DNA from: Deltaproteobacteria bacterium
GTDB taxonomy: Bacteria; Desulfobacterota; Binatia; Binatales; Binataceae
Length of the DNA: 32,102 nt
NCBI GenBank assembly: GCA_003135855.1
Contig: PNBD01000102.1
Coordinates: 74,027-106,128, forward strand
Direction of reading: 5' to 3'
The notes beneath the pieces were generated by a model that was not told the DNA's origin, did not search any database, and saw only the letters and a list, made by a program, of their open reading frames with translations. Below, piece after piece: positions 1 through 11,455 of the stretch; position 1 is the stretch's first letter, and each line of letters begins with the position of its first letter. The position numbers were made by a program, and so were the translations under genes.

Positions 1-179
1 GCCGCCTCGACCACCGCGCGCACAGAATCCTTGCCGCGGCGATGACCTTCGTGGCGCGGCAGTCCGTGACTGCGCGCCCAGCGTCCGTTACCGTCCATCA
101 CGATTGCCACGTGACGCGGCAGTCGCGACGGTTCGGTGGACAGTTCGGGAAACTCGCTCAGTGGTAATGAGATGGTCAC
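1..179 (-). CDS. uppS: Isoprenyl transferase (undecaprenyl diphosphate synthase), N-terminal part
   Basis: Cis-prenyltransferase that condenses isopentenyl diphosphates onto farnesyl diphosphate to make the undecaprenyl lipid carrier of cell-wall synthesis. Only the first ~59 residues are in the window; the C-terminus lies beyond base 1. The visible part contains the family signature [13 protein letters not shown], with the catalytic Asp in MDGNGR, followed by GHRRGKDSV, which is the conserved HxxG substrate-binding region. It was not in the ORF track because it is truncated. The start is probably GTG at 177-179; no in-frame ATG lies between frr and the MDGNGRWA motif. It follows frr by 38 bp, in the usual pyrH-frr-uppS order. 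Family assignment is certain; the exact start is less so. Confidence 0.93.
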   Translation of the reverse strand, partial: MTISLPLSEFPELSTEPSRLPRHVAIVMDGNGRWARSHGLPRHEGHRRGKDSVRAVVEA

Positions 180-217
180 TTGCTGTTCAGGCTGCTCGGA
201 ACCCCCGCGGGACGAAC

Positions 218-781
218 TCAGACCTCCATGATCTCCGCTTCCTTCCCACTTAAGACCTTGTCGATCTTCTCGATGAAATCGCTGGTAAACTGCTGAACCT
301 TGGCCTCGCCCGCGCGCATCTCGTCCTCGGTCGCCTGCTTGTCCTTGTGCAGTTCCTTCAACATATCGTTGGCGTCGCGCCGATGATTGCGCACGCCGAC
401 CCGGAATTCTTCGGCGATTTTGCGGACGTGCTTGACCAGATCCTTACGGCGCTCTTCGGTCAATTCCGGGATCGGAATCCTGATCAACTTTCCGTCGCTC
501 ATCGGATTGAGTCCCAGGTCTGAAGTCTGAATGGCTTTTTCGATATCGTGCAGCGCGCCTTTATCGTATGGCGTGATCACGATCAGGCGCGGCTCGGGCG
601 CCGACAATCCCGCGAGCTGCCGCAGCGGGGTTTTCGAGCCGTAGTAATTTACCTGGAGATTTTCGACCAACGCGGTCGACGCCCGCCCGGTGCGAACTCG
701 CGCCAGCTCGTGCCGGAAAGCGTCGACCGTCTTCTCCATTTCCTTGCGCGCATCTTCGATTGTTTCTGTGAGCATCGTCAC
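218..781 (-). CDS. frr: Ribosome recycling factor
   Basis: RRF works with EF-G to split the post-termination ribosome. The 187 residues match the family along the whole length: VRTGRAS near the start, [30 protein letters not shown] and [10 protein letters not shown]. Length is normal (E. coli 185). The track start is a GTG at 779-781 that overlaps the pyrH stop (GTGA). A GGAG sits 8 nt before this GTG; an ATG two codons later (773-775) would give exactly 185 residues and cannot be excluded. The overlap suggests translational coupling to pyrH. Confidence 0.97.
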   Translation of the reverse strand: MTMLTETIEDARKEMEKTVDAFRHELARVRTGRASTALVENLQVNYYGSKTPLRQLAGLSAPEPRLIVITPYDKGALHDIEKAIQTSDLGLNPMSDGKLIRIPIPELTEERRKDLVKHVRKIAEEFRVGVRNHRRDANDMLKELHKDKQATEDEMRAGEAKVQQFTSDFIEKIDKVLSGKEAEIMEV

Positions 782-1527
782 GTGGCGCTCTCCACCCAGG
801 TTCCGATCGGCTCCCCCATCACGGCTTTTCTTATATTACCCGGTTTGCGCAGATTGAACACGATGATTGGCAGGCGATTATCCATGCACATCGAGATCGC
901 GGTCGAGTCCATCACCTTGAGATTTTTCTGCAACACCTCGATGTAGGTCAGCCGCTCGAAGCGCTTGGCGTTCGGCTCGCGCACCGGGTCGCGATCGTAA
1001 ACGCCGTCCACGGTGTGACTTGCCTTTAGGATCACCTCCGCGCCGATTTCCATCGCGCGCAGACTCGCCGCCGTATCGGTCGTGAAATATGGATTGCCGG
1101 TTCCAGCCGCGAAAATGACCACGCGGCCTTTCTCGAGATGACGCACCGCGCGGCGCCGGATATACGGCTCGCACACGTCCTGCATCTCGATCGCTGACAT
1201 CACGCGGGTCGTGATACCGACTTGCTCGAGGGCATTCTGCAGCGCGAGCGAGTTGATTACCGTCGCGAGCATCCCCATGTGGTCGGCGGCGGAGCGATCC
1301 ATCCCGCGCGCTTCGTAGTCGGTGCCCCGGATGTAATTGCCCGCGCCGATCACGATCGCAAGCTGGAGTCCAAGGTCGGCAACTTCCTTGACTTCGACCG
1401 CGATTTGCCCGAGCGCGTCCAGGTCGAGGCCCGCGGCGGCCGGCGGTGCGAGCGCCTCGCCGGAAAGTTTCAGCAGGATTCGGCTGAAGCGCGGCTTCAG
1501 ATTTGCGGCGCCTTGGACTTCCGCCAT
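778..1527 (-). CDS. pyrH: UMP kinase
   Basis: Phosphorylates UMP to UDP; hexameric amino-acid-kinase-fold enzyme of bacteria. The ORF track begins at 1608, but that start would overlap tsf by 41 bp and add a 27-residue arginine-rich extension foreign to the family. The internal ATG at 1525-1527 gives [25 protein letters not shown], places the conserved LKLSGEAL near the N-terminus and has AGGAG and GGGGG upstream. Further family motifs are [44 protein letters not shown] and DGVYDRDP. The resulting 249 residues are a normal length. The gene lies between tsf and frr as in most bacteria and overlaps frr by 4 bp. Confidence 0.96.
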   Translation of the reverse strand: MAEVQGAANLKPRFSRILLKLSGEALAPPAAAGLDLDALGQIAVEVKEVADLGLQLAIVIGAGNYIRGTDYEARGMDRSAADHMGMLATVINSLALQNALEQVGITTRVMSAIEMQDVCEPYIRRRAVRHLEKGRVVIFAAGTGNPYFTTDTAASLRAMEIGAEVILKASHTVDGVYDRDPVREPNAKRFERLTYIEVLQKNLKVMDSTAISMCMDNRLPIIVFNLRKPGNIRKAVMGEPIGTWVESAT

Positions 1528-1567
1528 GAATTGACTGCCCCCACTCCTGACCTGCGATTCTCCCCTA

Positions 1568-2188
1568 TCAGGACGTCGCGGATGATGCTTTGGTTTCGAT
1601 CGCTTCACCCAACTGGAAACGCACGAAGCGGCGAACTTCGATTTTCTCGCGCATCTGTAAGCCCGCTTCAGTCAGCAAGTCGCTGACACTTTTGTTGGGA
1701 TCGCGCACGTAGGCCTGCTCGAGCAGACACGCTTCCCGGTAGAACTTCTCGACCTTGCCCTCGATGATCTTCGACACGACTGCGGCCGGCTTGCCCTCAG
1801 CCAGCGAAGCGTAAATTTGCCGTTCCTGCTCGAGCACCGCCGGTGACAATTCCTCGCGCTTGACGCACTGCGGATTGGTCGCCGCCACTTGCATCGCAAG
1901 TTCCTTGACCAGCGCCTGGAAGGCTTCCGATTTGGCGCAGAAGTCGGTTTCGCAATTGACTTCGATCAACACCCCGAGCTTGCCGCCCGCATGGATGTAC
2001 GAACCAATCGATCCTTCCGATGCGACCCGGTCCGCACGCGCCGCGGCCGCGGCAATTCCCTTTTCGTGGAGCCACACCACGGCCTTCTCGAGCTCGCCCT
2101 CAGTCTCCGCCAGCGCCTTCTTGCAATCCATCACGCCTGCGCCGGTTTTCTCGCGCAGTTCCATGATCGTTTTCGGGTCAATTTTCAT
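1568..2188 (-). CDS. tsf: Elongation factor Ts
   Basis: Guanine-nucleotide exchange factor for EF-Tu. The N-terminal UBA-like domain (about residues 1-45) has [20 protein letters not shown], and the core carries the signature [23 protein letters not shown]. At 206 residues it is the short form with a single core subdomain, like Thermus EF-Ts, rather than the ~283-residue E. coli form. An AGGA lies ~7 nt before the ATG. It follows rpsB by 109 bp; that gap holds a perfect hairpin (listed separately). The 41-residue gap to the pyrH start is clear once the internal pyrH ATG is used. Confidence 0.97.
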   Translation of the reverse strand: MKIDPKTIMELREKTGAGVMDCKKALAETEGELEKAVVWLHEKGIAAAAARADRVASEGSIGSYIHAGGKLGVLIEVNCETDFCAKSEAFQALVKELAMQVAATNPQCVKREELSPAVLEQERQIYASLAEGKPAAVVSKIIEGKVEKFYREACLLEQAYVRDPNKSVSDLLTEAGLQMREKIEVRRFVRFQLGEAIETKASSATS

Positions 2189-2237
2189 CGCTCATCCTGT
2201 ACTCGAACAGTATCGTTCGCCTGCTGACTATCGTGCA

Positions 2238-2265
2238 AGCGGCGATCGCAGTTTCGATCGCCGCT
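2238..2265 (-). promoter_or_regulatory. Perfect 11-bp hairpin in the rpsB-tsf spacer
   Basis: AGCGGCGATCG and CGATCGCCGCT form an 11-bp perfect stem with a 6-nt loop, between the rpsB stop and the tsf start. No T-run follows, so it is not a classical intrinsic terminator. In E. coli a partial terminator separates rpsB from tsf; a similar role in setting the S2:EF-Ts ratio, or an mRNA-stability element, is inference. Confidence 0.6.
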
Positions 2266-2297
2266 CCGGTCATCATCGAACAGAAAAAGGGTTGTCG

Positions 2298-3074
2298 CTA
2301 GACCGTGCTGGGAGAATCGAGCGGCGCACCGCCGTCGCTGGGGGCGTTGCTCGGGCCACTGTCCTGCTGACCCTTTGCGCGCTCCTCGGCGATTTGCTTG
2401 CCATCGATTATCGCGTCGGCCACCGCGGCGGTAAACAGTTTGATAGCGCGGATCGCGTCGTCATTGCCGGGGATTCGATAGGCAATCAGGTCGGGATCGC
2501 AGTTGGTATCGACCACCGCCGCCACCGGGATTCCGAGCCGATTCGCCTCGGCCACCGCGATGTCCTCTTTCTTCGTATCGATCACCCACAGCGCGTCCGG
2601 CAGCTTGCGCATGTTCTTGATGCCGGCCAGCGTGTGCATCAGCTTTTCATGCTCACGCCCGTTGTCGCTCATTTCTTTCTTGGTGAGCGCTTTGATCATT
2701 TCCGGATCGGCCATCACCTCTTCGAGCTTTTTGAGGCGATCGATCGACGCGCGGATGGTCTGGAAGTTGGTCAGCATCCCGCCGAGCCACCGGTTGTTCA
2801 CATAGAACATCCCGCACCGCTCGGCCTCTTCCTTCACGATATCCTGGGCCTGCTTCTTGGTTCCGACAAACAGCATCGTGCCGCCCTGCGCGGCCAGGTC
2901 GCGCGCGAAGTCGAAGGTCGCGCGAAACATCTTCACCGTCTGCTGAAGATCGATAATGTAGATGCCGTTGCGGGCGCCGAAGATGTATTGCTTCATCTTC
3001 GGGTTCCAGCGGCTGGTCTGATGGCCGAAGTGAACGCCGGCCTCCAGTAGCTGCTTCATGCTGATTTCAGTCAT
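2298..3074 (-). CDS. rpsB: 30S ribosomal protein S2
   Basis: Small-subunit protein needed for S1 docking. The 258 residues include the N-terminal signature [41 protein letters not shown] in pieces, then [16 protein letters not shown], and the [21 protein letters not shown] motif towards the C-terminus. A ~25-residue low-complexity tail ([16 protein letters not shown]) follows. AGGAA lies 9 nt before the ATG. First gene of the rpsB-tsf-pyrH-frr-uppS run; its promoter should lie in the 194-bp gap after rho, where I see no convincing -35/-10 pair. Confidence 0.98.
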   Translation of the reverse strand: MTEISMKQLLEAGVHFGHQTSRWNPKMKQYIFGARNGIYIIDLQQTVKMFRATFDFARDLAAQGGTMLFVGTKKQAQDIVKEEAERCGMFYVNNRWLGGMLTNFQTIRASIDRLKKLEEVMADPEMIKALTKKEMSDNGREHEKLMHTLAGIKNMRKLPDALWVIDTKKEDIAVAEANRLGIPVAAVVDTNCDPDLIAYRIPGNDDAIRAIKLFTAAVADAIIDGKQIAEERAKGQQDSGPSNAPSDGGAPLDSPSTV

Positions 3075-3202
3075 AGAATTTAGTTCCTGCCTCTTGGCCC
3101 GCTAGGGGCAATCTCCCTTAATATCAGTGTGCCGCCGCCTAAGAAAGCGCTCGATTTCCGGATCGTCGCGGCCTGTGATGATGAGCGGACTGCGCGCAGT
3201 CG

Positions 3203-3223
3203 AAAAATCCCATTTCGGGACTT
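3203..3223 (-). terminator. Candidate intrinsic terminator after rho
   Basis: On the minus strand AAGTCCC GAAAT GGGATTT forms a stem of up to 7 bp (one G-T pair) with a 5-nt loop, and the 3' side runs into TTTTT. It starts 46 bp after the rho stop and lies before rpsB, so it could separate the two units. The stem is short and AT-rich at its base, so strength is uncertain. Confidence 0.4.
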
Positions 3224-3268
3224 CTGACCTCGTTCGAAAGAAAACGGAGAAGCGGCCTGGCCCACAAG

Positions 3269-4660
<1,392 letters not shown>

Positions 4661-4964
4661 GTGCCTTCCCCGCAACCTGAACTCTCTCTTTACCTTGATT
4701 GCTGCAACTGGCGGCCGTTCGCGGCACGGTGCTGCAGGTTATCGACGACGCTGTGGGCGACAGGGCTCGCGATGCGAGCGAGGAATACCCTGATTGGTTT
4801 CGCAAGTGCCCAGGCGGTCGGGATTTGGGACAACTAACGCCTTGAGTTCGGAATTACGGACCGTCTGGAAACGGTACTTACTACTTACCCGACCGTCTCA
4901 GCGTCCTCAGTGCGGAAGCTCAAGCAAAACGCTACTCATCGGAGGCCAGCCTGTCAACGCCCCC
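4661..4964 (-). other. rho leader / rluD-rho spacer
   Basis: 304 bp without a gene. On the minus strand it should hold the rho promoter and a leader of about 260 nt (promoter listed separately). A GCTCGC-GAT-GCGAGC inverted repeat lies at 4765-4779. In E. coli rho is autoregulated by Rho-dependent attenuation in a long leader; the long spacer is compatible with that but the sequence does not prove it. No small ORF here looks coding. Confidence 0.5.
4929..4957 (-). promoter_or_regulatory. Candidate sigma70-type promoter for rho
   Basis: Reading the minus strand, TTGACA (4957-4952) is a perfect -35 consensus, followed by a 17-bp spacer and TAGCGT (4934-4929), a weak TAnnnT -10. The start would be near 4922, leaving a ~260-nt untranslated leader before the rho ATG. 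Pattern match only. Confidence 0.45.
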
Positions 4965-5966
4965 TCACGCAGATTCGATCCATCGAGCAATTTCGCGATC
5001 GTCGATCGTGCAGTCATGTCCCGCGAGGAACTGCACAAAATCCGGCGGCAATGGTGCGATGAACTCAAGCCGCGTGCCCTTGCGCGGATGATCGATCGAA
5101 AGCGCCAGCGCATGCAGCGCCTGGCGATCGAAGGGCTCGGCTTCATCGCGATGCGCGCCACCGTACAGTTTGTCGCCAAGGCACGGATGCCCAATCGACG
5201 CGAGATGCACTCTTATCTGATGCATCCGGCCAGTCTCAGGCTTGACCCGAGTCAGCGACGCGCCCGCAGATGTTCGAGTCGCCGGAAAGCGGCGGAGCAC
5301 AGTGATGCGGCTGACAGCATCGCGCGGCATGTGTGAGCTGACGGACATTCGTTTGCGCTCCACCGGATGCCGTCCGACGGGGCGCTCGACGGTGACTTGA
5401 TCGCGGGTGACGACGCCCTTGACGATCGCCAGGTAAGTCTTTTTCACGCTGCGCTCCTTGAACTGACGCGACAGCGCCGTGCGTGCGAACGGCGTCCGCG
5501 CGACCACCATGATTCCCGATGTGTCCTTATCCAGCCGATGCACAATCCCGGGACGCAACACGCCGTCGGGCTCCGCCATCGTCGCCAATTCCGGAAATCG
5601 CGCGAGCAGCGCATCGACCAGCGTGCCGTCAGGATGACCCGGCGCAGGATGCACCGTCATGCCAGCGGGTTTGTTCACGATGATGATTTCGTCGTCGGCG
5701 AACACGATCGGAATTTCAGGAGCATCAGCGCCGGGAGAATCGGAATCGTGCGCGATGTTTGCGCTAGGTGCCGCGACGTCGATGCGATCGCCGGTGCGAA
5801 TCCCGCTCGACGCGCGCGCCGCCGCGCCGTTCACCGTCACAAGGCCCGCTTTGATCATGCGCGCGACCTGCGAGCGCGAGTACTCCGGCGCCAGACGCAT
5901 CGAGATGAAAACGTCGAGCCGCATCCGATCGTGCTCAGCGTTCACGGTGATCGTTGCAGGCAGCAT
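4965..5966 (-). CDS. rluD: RluA/RluD-family 23S rRNA pseudouridine synthase
   Basis: Isomerises uridines in RNA to pseudouridine; the RluD type acts on helix 69 of 23S rRNA. An N-terminal S4 RNA-binding domain (about residues 10-70, with RLDVFISMRL, SRSQVARMIKAGLVTVNG) precedes the catalytic domain with NKPAGMTVHPAPGH and the active-site motif GIVHRLDKDTSG, where the Asp is the catalytic nucleophile. Later RVKPETGRMHQIRVHLASIGHPCLGDKLYGG is also typical. 333 residues, normal for the family. AGGGATGG precedes the ATG. RluD versus a paralogue such as RluC cannot be settled without a tree; the S4 domain and ETGRMHQIRVH favour RluD. Confidence 0.93.
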   Translation of the reverse strand: MLPATITVNAEHDRMRLDVFISMRLAPEYSRSQVARMIKAGLVTVNGAAARASSGIRTGDRIDVAAPSANIAHDSDSPGADAPEIPIVFADDEIIIVNKPAGMTVHPAPGHPDGTLVDALLARFPELATMAEPDGVLRPGIVHRLDKDTSGIMVVARTPFARTALSRQFKERSVKKTYLAIVKGVVTRDQVTVERPVGRHPVERKRMSVSSHMPRDAVSRITVLRRFPATRTSAGASLTRVKPETGRMHQIRVHLASIGHPCLGDKLYGGAHRDEAEPFDRQALHALALSIDHPRKGTRLEFIAPLPPDFVQFLAGHDCTIDDREIARWIESA

Positions 5967-6047
5967 CGCCCATCCCTAGGCGCTTACGCTACGGGACACT
6001 TGATGAAGGGTAACCGGGTAGTCCGCTGCTCCAGATGAGCACCCACT

Positions 6048-6245
6048 CTACAGCGACGGAGACGGTAGTTCAGGCGGCGGCGGATTGCTCGGCGGGCAAT
6101 TGGTGTTGCTGGTCGAGGCGATCGCGACACCGTACGTCGTCGTGCGGCAGCCGGAACCCGGGTCGCCCTCGGGCTTCGAGTAGAACCAGCACGCGCTCAG
6201 CGTCGAGCAAAGCGCGATCAGTCCGATTGCGGCGGTAAGTTTCAT
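6048..6245 (-). CDS. Small putative lipoprotein
   Basis: A 65-residue ORF starting at ATG 6243-6245 (the track uses a GTG one codon earlier). It begins MKLTAAIGLIALCSTLSAC, a short positively charged n-region, a hydrophobic stretch and an LSAC lipobox, so it should be exported and lipid-anchored at the Cys. The remaining ~46 residues are polar and end in a proline-rich tail (PSNPPPPELPSPS); two further Cys may form a disulphide. No known domain. It lies 14 bp after the leuD stop and before rluD on the same strand. The lipobox supports a real gene, but the product is unrecognised. Confidence 0.6.
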   Translation of the reverse strand: MKLTAAIGLIALCSTLSACWFYSKPEGDPGSGCRTTTYGVAIASTSNTNCPPSNPPPPELPSPSL

Positions 6246-6259
6246 CACAGAGATCGCCC

Positions 6260-6865
6260 CTACTCGAATCGATGCGGCAATGGATGCGCCTTCTCGTACG
6301 CAACGATCTTCTCATCGTGCGCGAGCGTCAGCGCGATATCGTCGAGACCTTCGAGCAAGCACTTCTTCTGGAACGGCTCGATTTCGAAATGCGCGGTCCA
6401 TCCGAAATCGTCGGAGACCGTCTGCTCTTCGAGATCGATCGTCAGCCGATACGATTCGTAGTCGCCGGTCGCGCGAAAAATATGCTCGACTTCATCGGGC
6501 TTGAGCGTGATCGGCAGAAAGCCGTTCTTCAGGCTGTTGTTGTGGAAGATATCGGCGAACTGCGGCGCGATCACGGCGCGAAAGCCATGATCCTCCAGCG
6601 CCCATACCGCATGCTCGCGTGAACTGCCGCAGCCGAAATTCGTGCGCGCGACCAGTATCGACGCGCCCTGGTAACGCGGCTTGTTGATCACGAAATCTTT
6701 GTTGTCGCTGCCGTCCGGATTTCGCCGCCAATCGAAAAATAGTCCCTTGCCCAGGCCGGTCCGCACCACCGCCTTCAGGAACTGCTTCGGAATAATCTGA
6801 TCGGTATCGACGTTCGCGCGATCGAGCGGCGCCACCGTGCCCGTGAAATTCTTGAATGCCTGCAT
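6260..6865 (-). CDS. leuD: 3-isopropylmalate dehydratase small subunit
   Basis: With LeuC it isomerises 2-isopropylmalate to 3-isopropylmalate in leucine synthesis (cytosol). The aconitase swivel domain is clear: [14 protein letters not shown] near the N-terminus, [36 protein letters not shown]. The 201 residues match the long proteobacterial-type LeuD (E. coli 201). AGGGAG lies 9 nt before the ATG. It follows leuC on the same strand, but the 171-bp gap is unusually long for leuCD and is filled with palindromes. Confidence 0.97.
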   Translation of the reverse strand: MQAFKNFTGTVAPLDRANVDTDQIIPKQFLKAVVRTGLGKGLFFDWRRNPDGSDNKDFVINKPRYQGASILVARTNFGCGSSREHAVWALEDHGFRAVIAPQFADIFHNNSLKNGFLPITLKPDEVEHIFRATGDYESYRLTIDLEEQTVSDDFGWTAHFEIEPFQKKCLLEGLDDIALTLAHDEKIVAYEKAHPLPHRFE

Positions 6866-6881
6866 CGTGCGCTACTCCCTA

Positions 6882-6942
6882 GCAGGGTGTTGAAAAACGA
6901 AGGCCGACTGCGTGTATTGATCTCGGTGCTTCAACACCCTGC
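6882..6942. repeat. REP-like palindrome in the leuC-leuD gap (13-bp arms)
   Basis: GCAGGGTGTTGAA (6882-6894) and TTCAACACCCTGC (6930-6942) are perfect inverted arms separated by 35 bp. The left arm continues as AAAAC, so it shares GCAGG(G/C)-GTTGAAAAA with the palindrome at 7003-7037, suggesting two members of one repeat family. Confidence 0.7.
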
Positions 6943-6970
6943 GTAAAAACTGGCTTCTTACCTACAACCT

Positions 6971-6988
6971 CTCCCCCTTTTGGGGGAG
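6971..6988. repeat. CTCCCCC-TTTT-GGGGGAG hairpin
   Basis: Perfect 7-bp stem with a TTTT loop, flanked by CT-rich and GA-rich tracts that extend the pairing imperfectly. It is the middle one of three palindromes between leuC and leuD. Confidence 0.65.
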
Positions 6989-7002
6989 ACAAGAGAGAGG
7001 GA

Positions 7003-7036
7003 GCAGGCGTTGAAAAATCTCTTTTTCAAAGGCCTG

Positions 7037-7037
<1 letters not shown>
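7003..7037. repeat. Palindrome abutting the leuC stop
   Basis: GCAGGC and GCCTGC outer arms enclose TTGAAAAA-TCTC-TTTTTCAA, a perfect 8-bp inner stem. The minus-strand copy begins exactly at the leuC stop codon (TAG shares its last base with the repeat). It could act as a terminator or a 3' stabiliser for leuC mRNA; sequence resembles the 6882-6942 repeat. Confidence 0.65.
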
Positions 7038-8446
<1,409 letters not shown>

Positions 8447-8580
8447 TTAAGTGGACCATCGCCTCCGCAGGATTGGCCGGAAATTCTGATTATGCTTCAT
8501 CGCTGGCGACAAGCAAACCATCGCTTTAGCAATCCAAAAACTCACCCGCGACGCGATTCTTTTACGCTCCGCTTCTAACA

Positions 8581-8636
8581 GCGCGTAGCGCGCATCCTAC
8601 TGTCCCAGGAAGCCCGAAACCCGTGAGGGGTTTCGG
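8581..8636 (-). repeat. Two-hairpin dispersed repeat, copy A (after dinB)
   Basis: On the minus strand GAAACCC-CTCAC-GGGTTTC is followed by GGG, CTTCC, TG, GG, A, CA and then a second hairpin GCGCG-CTA-CGCGC. The same order (GAAACCCCTC, 2 nt, GGGTTTC, 3 nt, CTTCC, GG, CA, second hairpin) recurs on the plus strand at 32056-32102 after tRNA-Leu. In both cases it sits just downstream of a gene, here 41 bp after the dinB stop. Confidence 0.7.
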
Positions 8637-8676
8637 AAATCTTCTTCCGCCGATCCGCCGGGTTCTTGTTGCAACG

Positions 8677-9966
8677 TCACTTAATTCGCCGCGACGGCGC
8701 AGCCCGCTCCACGCGTGCGAGGCCGCGCGTCACAGCTTCCTCGCCGAACTTCTTGCTGACCACGTCGAGCGCGCGATTCAAACGATCGCGCTTGCGATCG
8801 TCGCTGACCGCGCCCGCCGCATCGAACAGCCCGAGCTGAGATTCGTCCGCGCGTTCCAACTGATGCACTTGCACGCCCGCGAGCCGAATTTTGTCCTTGT
8901 CGCGCACGCGGCCCAGCAGATGCGTCGCGACTCGCGTGATTTCGGGCCCGTCATTAGTGGGACTATCCAGCGAAAAACTGCGCGTCACCAGCGGATAGCG
9001 TCCGCCGCCGAGCGGCCGCGCGAGCTTGAGTTTCAGCGTGATCGTTCGCGCGCGCACGCCGTCTGCCCGGAGTCGCCGCGCGAGCGCGTCGCCGTGGGCA
9101 ATCAGCGCGCGCCGCAATTCAACTGAATCCTGCGCGAGGTCGTGCGCGAACGTATTCTCCTCACCGTAGGATTTACGCTGCCAGTCCGCGATCACCGGGC
9201 GCGGGTCGTTGCCCGATGCGAGTTCGTGCAGATGCGGTCCCATCGAGCCGAACAGACTCTTCAGCTCTCCCGCGTCACGATTCGCGAGATCCCCGACCGT
9301 CCTGATCCCCGCTTCATTTAATCTCGCGAGCGTGACGCGGCCCACACCCCACAACCTCTCGACCGGCAACGGTTGCAGGAACTCGCTCAGATGCTCAGGG
9401 CCGATCGCGAGCAAGCCGTCAGGCTTCGACATGTCACTCAGAATCTTCGCCGCCATCTTGGTCGGCGCGACGCCCACCGACACGACCAGCCCGGTTTCTG
9501 CGAGCACGCGCCGTTTGAGATCGCGCGCCGCATCGATTGCCGGCCCGAGCAATCGTTCTGTGCCGGTCAGATCGATAAAAGCTTCGTCGAGTGACAGCGG
9601 CTCGACCACCGGGCTGAAACTTTCGAAAACCCGCTGCACGATCCGCGAAATTTCGACGTAGCGATGCATCCGGCCCGGCACGAACACGCCGTCGGGACAA
9701 AGTTTCTGCGCCTGCCCGGTCGGCATCGCAGAGCGGACGCCGAATTTGCGCGCCTCGTATGACGCCGAAGTGACGACGCCGCGCGCGCTGCGCCCTCCGA
9801 CGATTACCGGCAGTCCGCGCAACGCGGGATTGTCGAGAATCTCGACGGCGGCATAAAAGGCGTCCATGTCGGCGTGCGCGATCACGCGCGGCCAATGCGC
9901 GGTTGAGCCTGAGCCTGAGAGTGGGCCTGAAATTGACGCGCGCGTCGATGTGGTTCCGGTACTCAC
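8677..9966 (-). CDS. dinB: DNA polymerase IV (Y-family)
   Basis: Error-prone translesion polymerase. Catalytic carboxylates are seen in AHADMDAFYAAVE (around residues 30-42) and PLSLDEAFIDLTG; the helix-hairpin-helix region has LWGVGRVTLARLNEAGIRTVGDLA, and the little-finger domain follows. SQLGLF around residue 375 fits a beta-clamp-binding motif. 429 residues, slightly long because of a Ser/Thr/Gly-rich N-terminal extension of ~25 residues; the start is GTG at 9964-9966, only 3 nt after the hemY stop, with no clear Shine-Dalgarno, so coupling to hemY is likely. A repair polymerase at the end of a heme operon is not a known functional link. Confidence 0.96.
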   Translation of the reverse strand: MSTGTTSTRASISGPLSGSGSTAHWPRVIAHADMDAFYAAVEILDNPALRGLPVIVGGRSARGVVTSASYEARKFGVRSAMPTGQAQKLCPDGVFVPGRMHRYVEISRIVQRVFESFSPVVEPLSLDEAFIDLTGTERLLGPAIDAARDLKRRVLAETGLVVSVGVAPTKMAAKILSDMSKPDGLLAIGPEHLSEFLQPLPVERLWGVGRVTLARLNEAGIRTVGDLANRDAGELKSLFGSMGPHLHELASGNDPRPVIADWQRKSYGEENTFAHDLAQDSVELRRALIAHGDALARRLRADGVRARTITLKLKLARPLGGGRYPLVTRSFSLDSPTNDGPEITRVATHLLGRVRDKDKIRLAGVQVHQLERADESQLGLFDAAGAVSDDRKRDRLNRALDVVSKKFGEEAVTRGLARVERAAPSRRIK

Positions 9967-9969
9967 GAC

Positions 9970-11415
9970 TCAGGAATCCGACGCCAGCGCATCGAAAATC
10001 CGGTCGGCCGCTTGCTCGCCGCTTCTCACGCAATCCGGAATCCCGACGCCGCGATAAGCCGCGCCCGCGATTGCAAACGCCGGAATCTCTGCGACCAGTT
10101 TTTCGATTTCCGCGACGCGGGAGAGATGCCCGACTTCGTACTGCGGCATCGAGTCGGGCCAGCGCCGAAGATCCACAGTCTGCGGCGTCGCGATGATTGC
10201 GAGCAACGTGCGGAATTCGTCGCGCACTGCGGCGACGATCTCATCGTCCGATGAACGCATCATCTCGGTTTGCAGCACGCCGCCGACGAATGCGCGTGCG
10301 AGCACAGCCCCATTCGGAGCACGTCCTTCGAATTTGAGACTTGAAAAACTGCCCGCGATTATTTTGCGCCGTTCGATCGCCGGAACGACGAAACCGAACG
10401 CCTCGGGCGGCGCAGGAAAATCGCTCTCTTTGAATGTGAGATTAACGGTCGCGGCCGACGCATAGCTGATCTGTCCGAGTAGATTCGCCGCGCGTGGCGC
10501 AACCGGCGACAGAATCCGCGCCGCAGCATAAGCAGGCGCCGTGACGATCACCGCGTCCGCCAGGGTCGCGTCGCCAGCCGAGGTCACGAGCCGCCAGCGC
10601 GCGCCCTCTCGCGACATCGCGACGATATCCGCAGATTTGCGAATCGAGCCGCCGAGCTTCGCCGTCAATGCTTCCGGCAAGCTCGCCATCCCGGCTTTGA
10701 AACTCTGGAACATACTCCAGCGCGCGCCGCTCACATCTCGATTCTTCGCCGCACTTGCTTGCTCAGCCGCGCGGAGTCCCTTGATCACGCTGCCATAGCG
10801 CCGCTCCATTTCGACGAAGCGCGGAATCGTCGCCGCGATACTGAGCCGGCGCGGATCGGCGGTGTAGATTCCTCCGGCGAGCGGCTGCGCGACGCGTTCA
10901 AGCACCTCGCGGCCGAGCCGGCGCGTCACGAATGATTCGAGGCTTTCGTCCGCGTCGTCTTTGCGCGCCGGGATAAACGGTTCCAGCGCGATTCTGAGCT
11001 TGCCGAGAATCGAAAACAGTGGACTGCGAAAAACCGGGCCGAGATGCGCCGGCGCGAGCAGCGAGAATCCCGCCGGAATCGCCACCAGCCGGCCCGCGCG
11101 CACCACAAACGTTCGCCGATAAATTTCGCGCGTCGAAATCAATTCCGCGCCAAGCCCGAGGCGGCGCGCAAGCTCGGCGGCCCACAGTTTCTCCGACAAA
11201 AATGAATCGGCGCCGGTCTCGATTACGAAACCGTCGCGGCGAATCGTCTCGAGCGGACCGCCCACGCGATCGCCTCGTTCGAGCAGCGTGACTTCGAGCG
11301 GGATCTCGCGCGTTGCCGCAAGTTCGCGAAGTCGATACGCGGCGCTGAGCCCCGCGATTCCTCCGCCGACTACCGCTGCGCGCTTGATTTGAGATTTGGC
11401 GTTCGTCGAAGGCAC
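9970..11415 (-). CDS. hemY: Oxygen-dependent protoporphyrinogen/coproporphyrinogen oxidase
   Basis: FAD enzyme that takes six electrons from protoporphyrinogen IX (or coproporphyrinogen III) using O2. The dinucleotide-binding motif AVVGGGIAGLSAAYRLREL is at residues ~14-32, followed by LLERGDRVGGPLETIRRDGFVIETGADSF, the HemY/PPOX signature, and VAQPLAGGIYTADPRRLS. The C-terminus closes the FAD site with PAFAIAGAAYRGVGIPDCVRSGEQAA. 481 residues, normal length. No membrane segment is obvious. It lies 40 bp after hemH. Because hemH is a proteobacterial-looking ferrochelatase, the protoporphyrin route is more likely than the coproporphyrin route; this is inference. Also named hemG in some annotations. 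Confidence 0.93.
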   Translation of the reverse strand: MPSTNAKSQIKRAAVVGGGIAGLSAAYRLRELAATREIPLEVTLLERGDRVGGPLETIRRDGFVIETGADSFLSEKLWAAELARRLGLGAELISTREIYRRTFVVRAGRLVAIPAGFSLLAPAHLGPVFRSPLFSILGKLRIALEPFIPARKDDADESLESFVTRRLGREVLERVAQPLAGGIYTADPRRLSIAATIPRFVEMERRYGSVIKGLRAAEQASAAKNRDVSGARWSMFQSFKAGMASLPEALTAKLGGSIRKSADIVAMSREGARWRLVTSAGDATLADAVIVTAPAYAAARILSPVAPRAANLLGQISYASAATVNLTFKESDFPAPPEAFGFVVPAIERRKIIAGSFSSLKFEGRAPNGAVLARAFVGGVLQTEMMRSSDDEIVAAVRDEFRTLLAIIATPQTVDLRRWPDSMPQYEVGHLSRVAEIEKLVAEIPAFAIAGAAYRGVGIPDCVRSGEQAADRIFDALASDS

Positions 11416-11455
11416 TCCCGCAAGCTATTTCAAAAAACGCAAACGCCCGACGCAA

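Noticed and set aside
1860-3050. 396-aa plus-strand ORF
   Set aside because: Antisense to tsf and rpsB, which are certain genes.
3080-3265. 61-aa ORF between rho and rpsB, considered as rpmE (L31)
   Set aside because: No L31 motif (no zinc Cys pairs or typical N-terminus); it runs through the probable terminator and rpsB leader.
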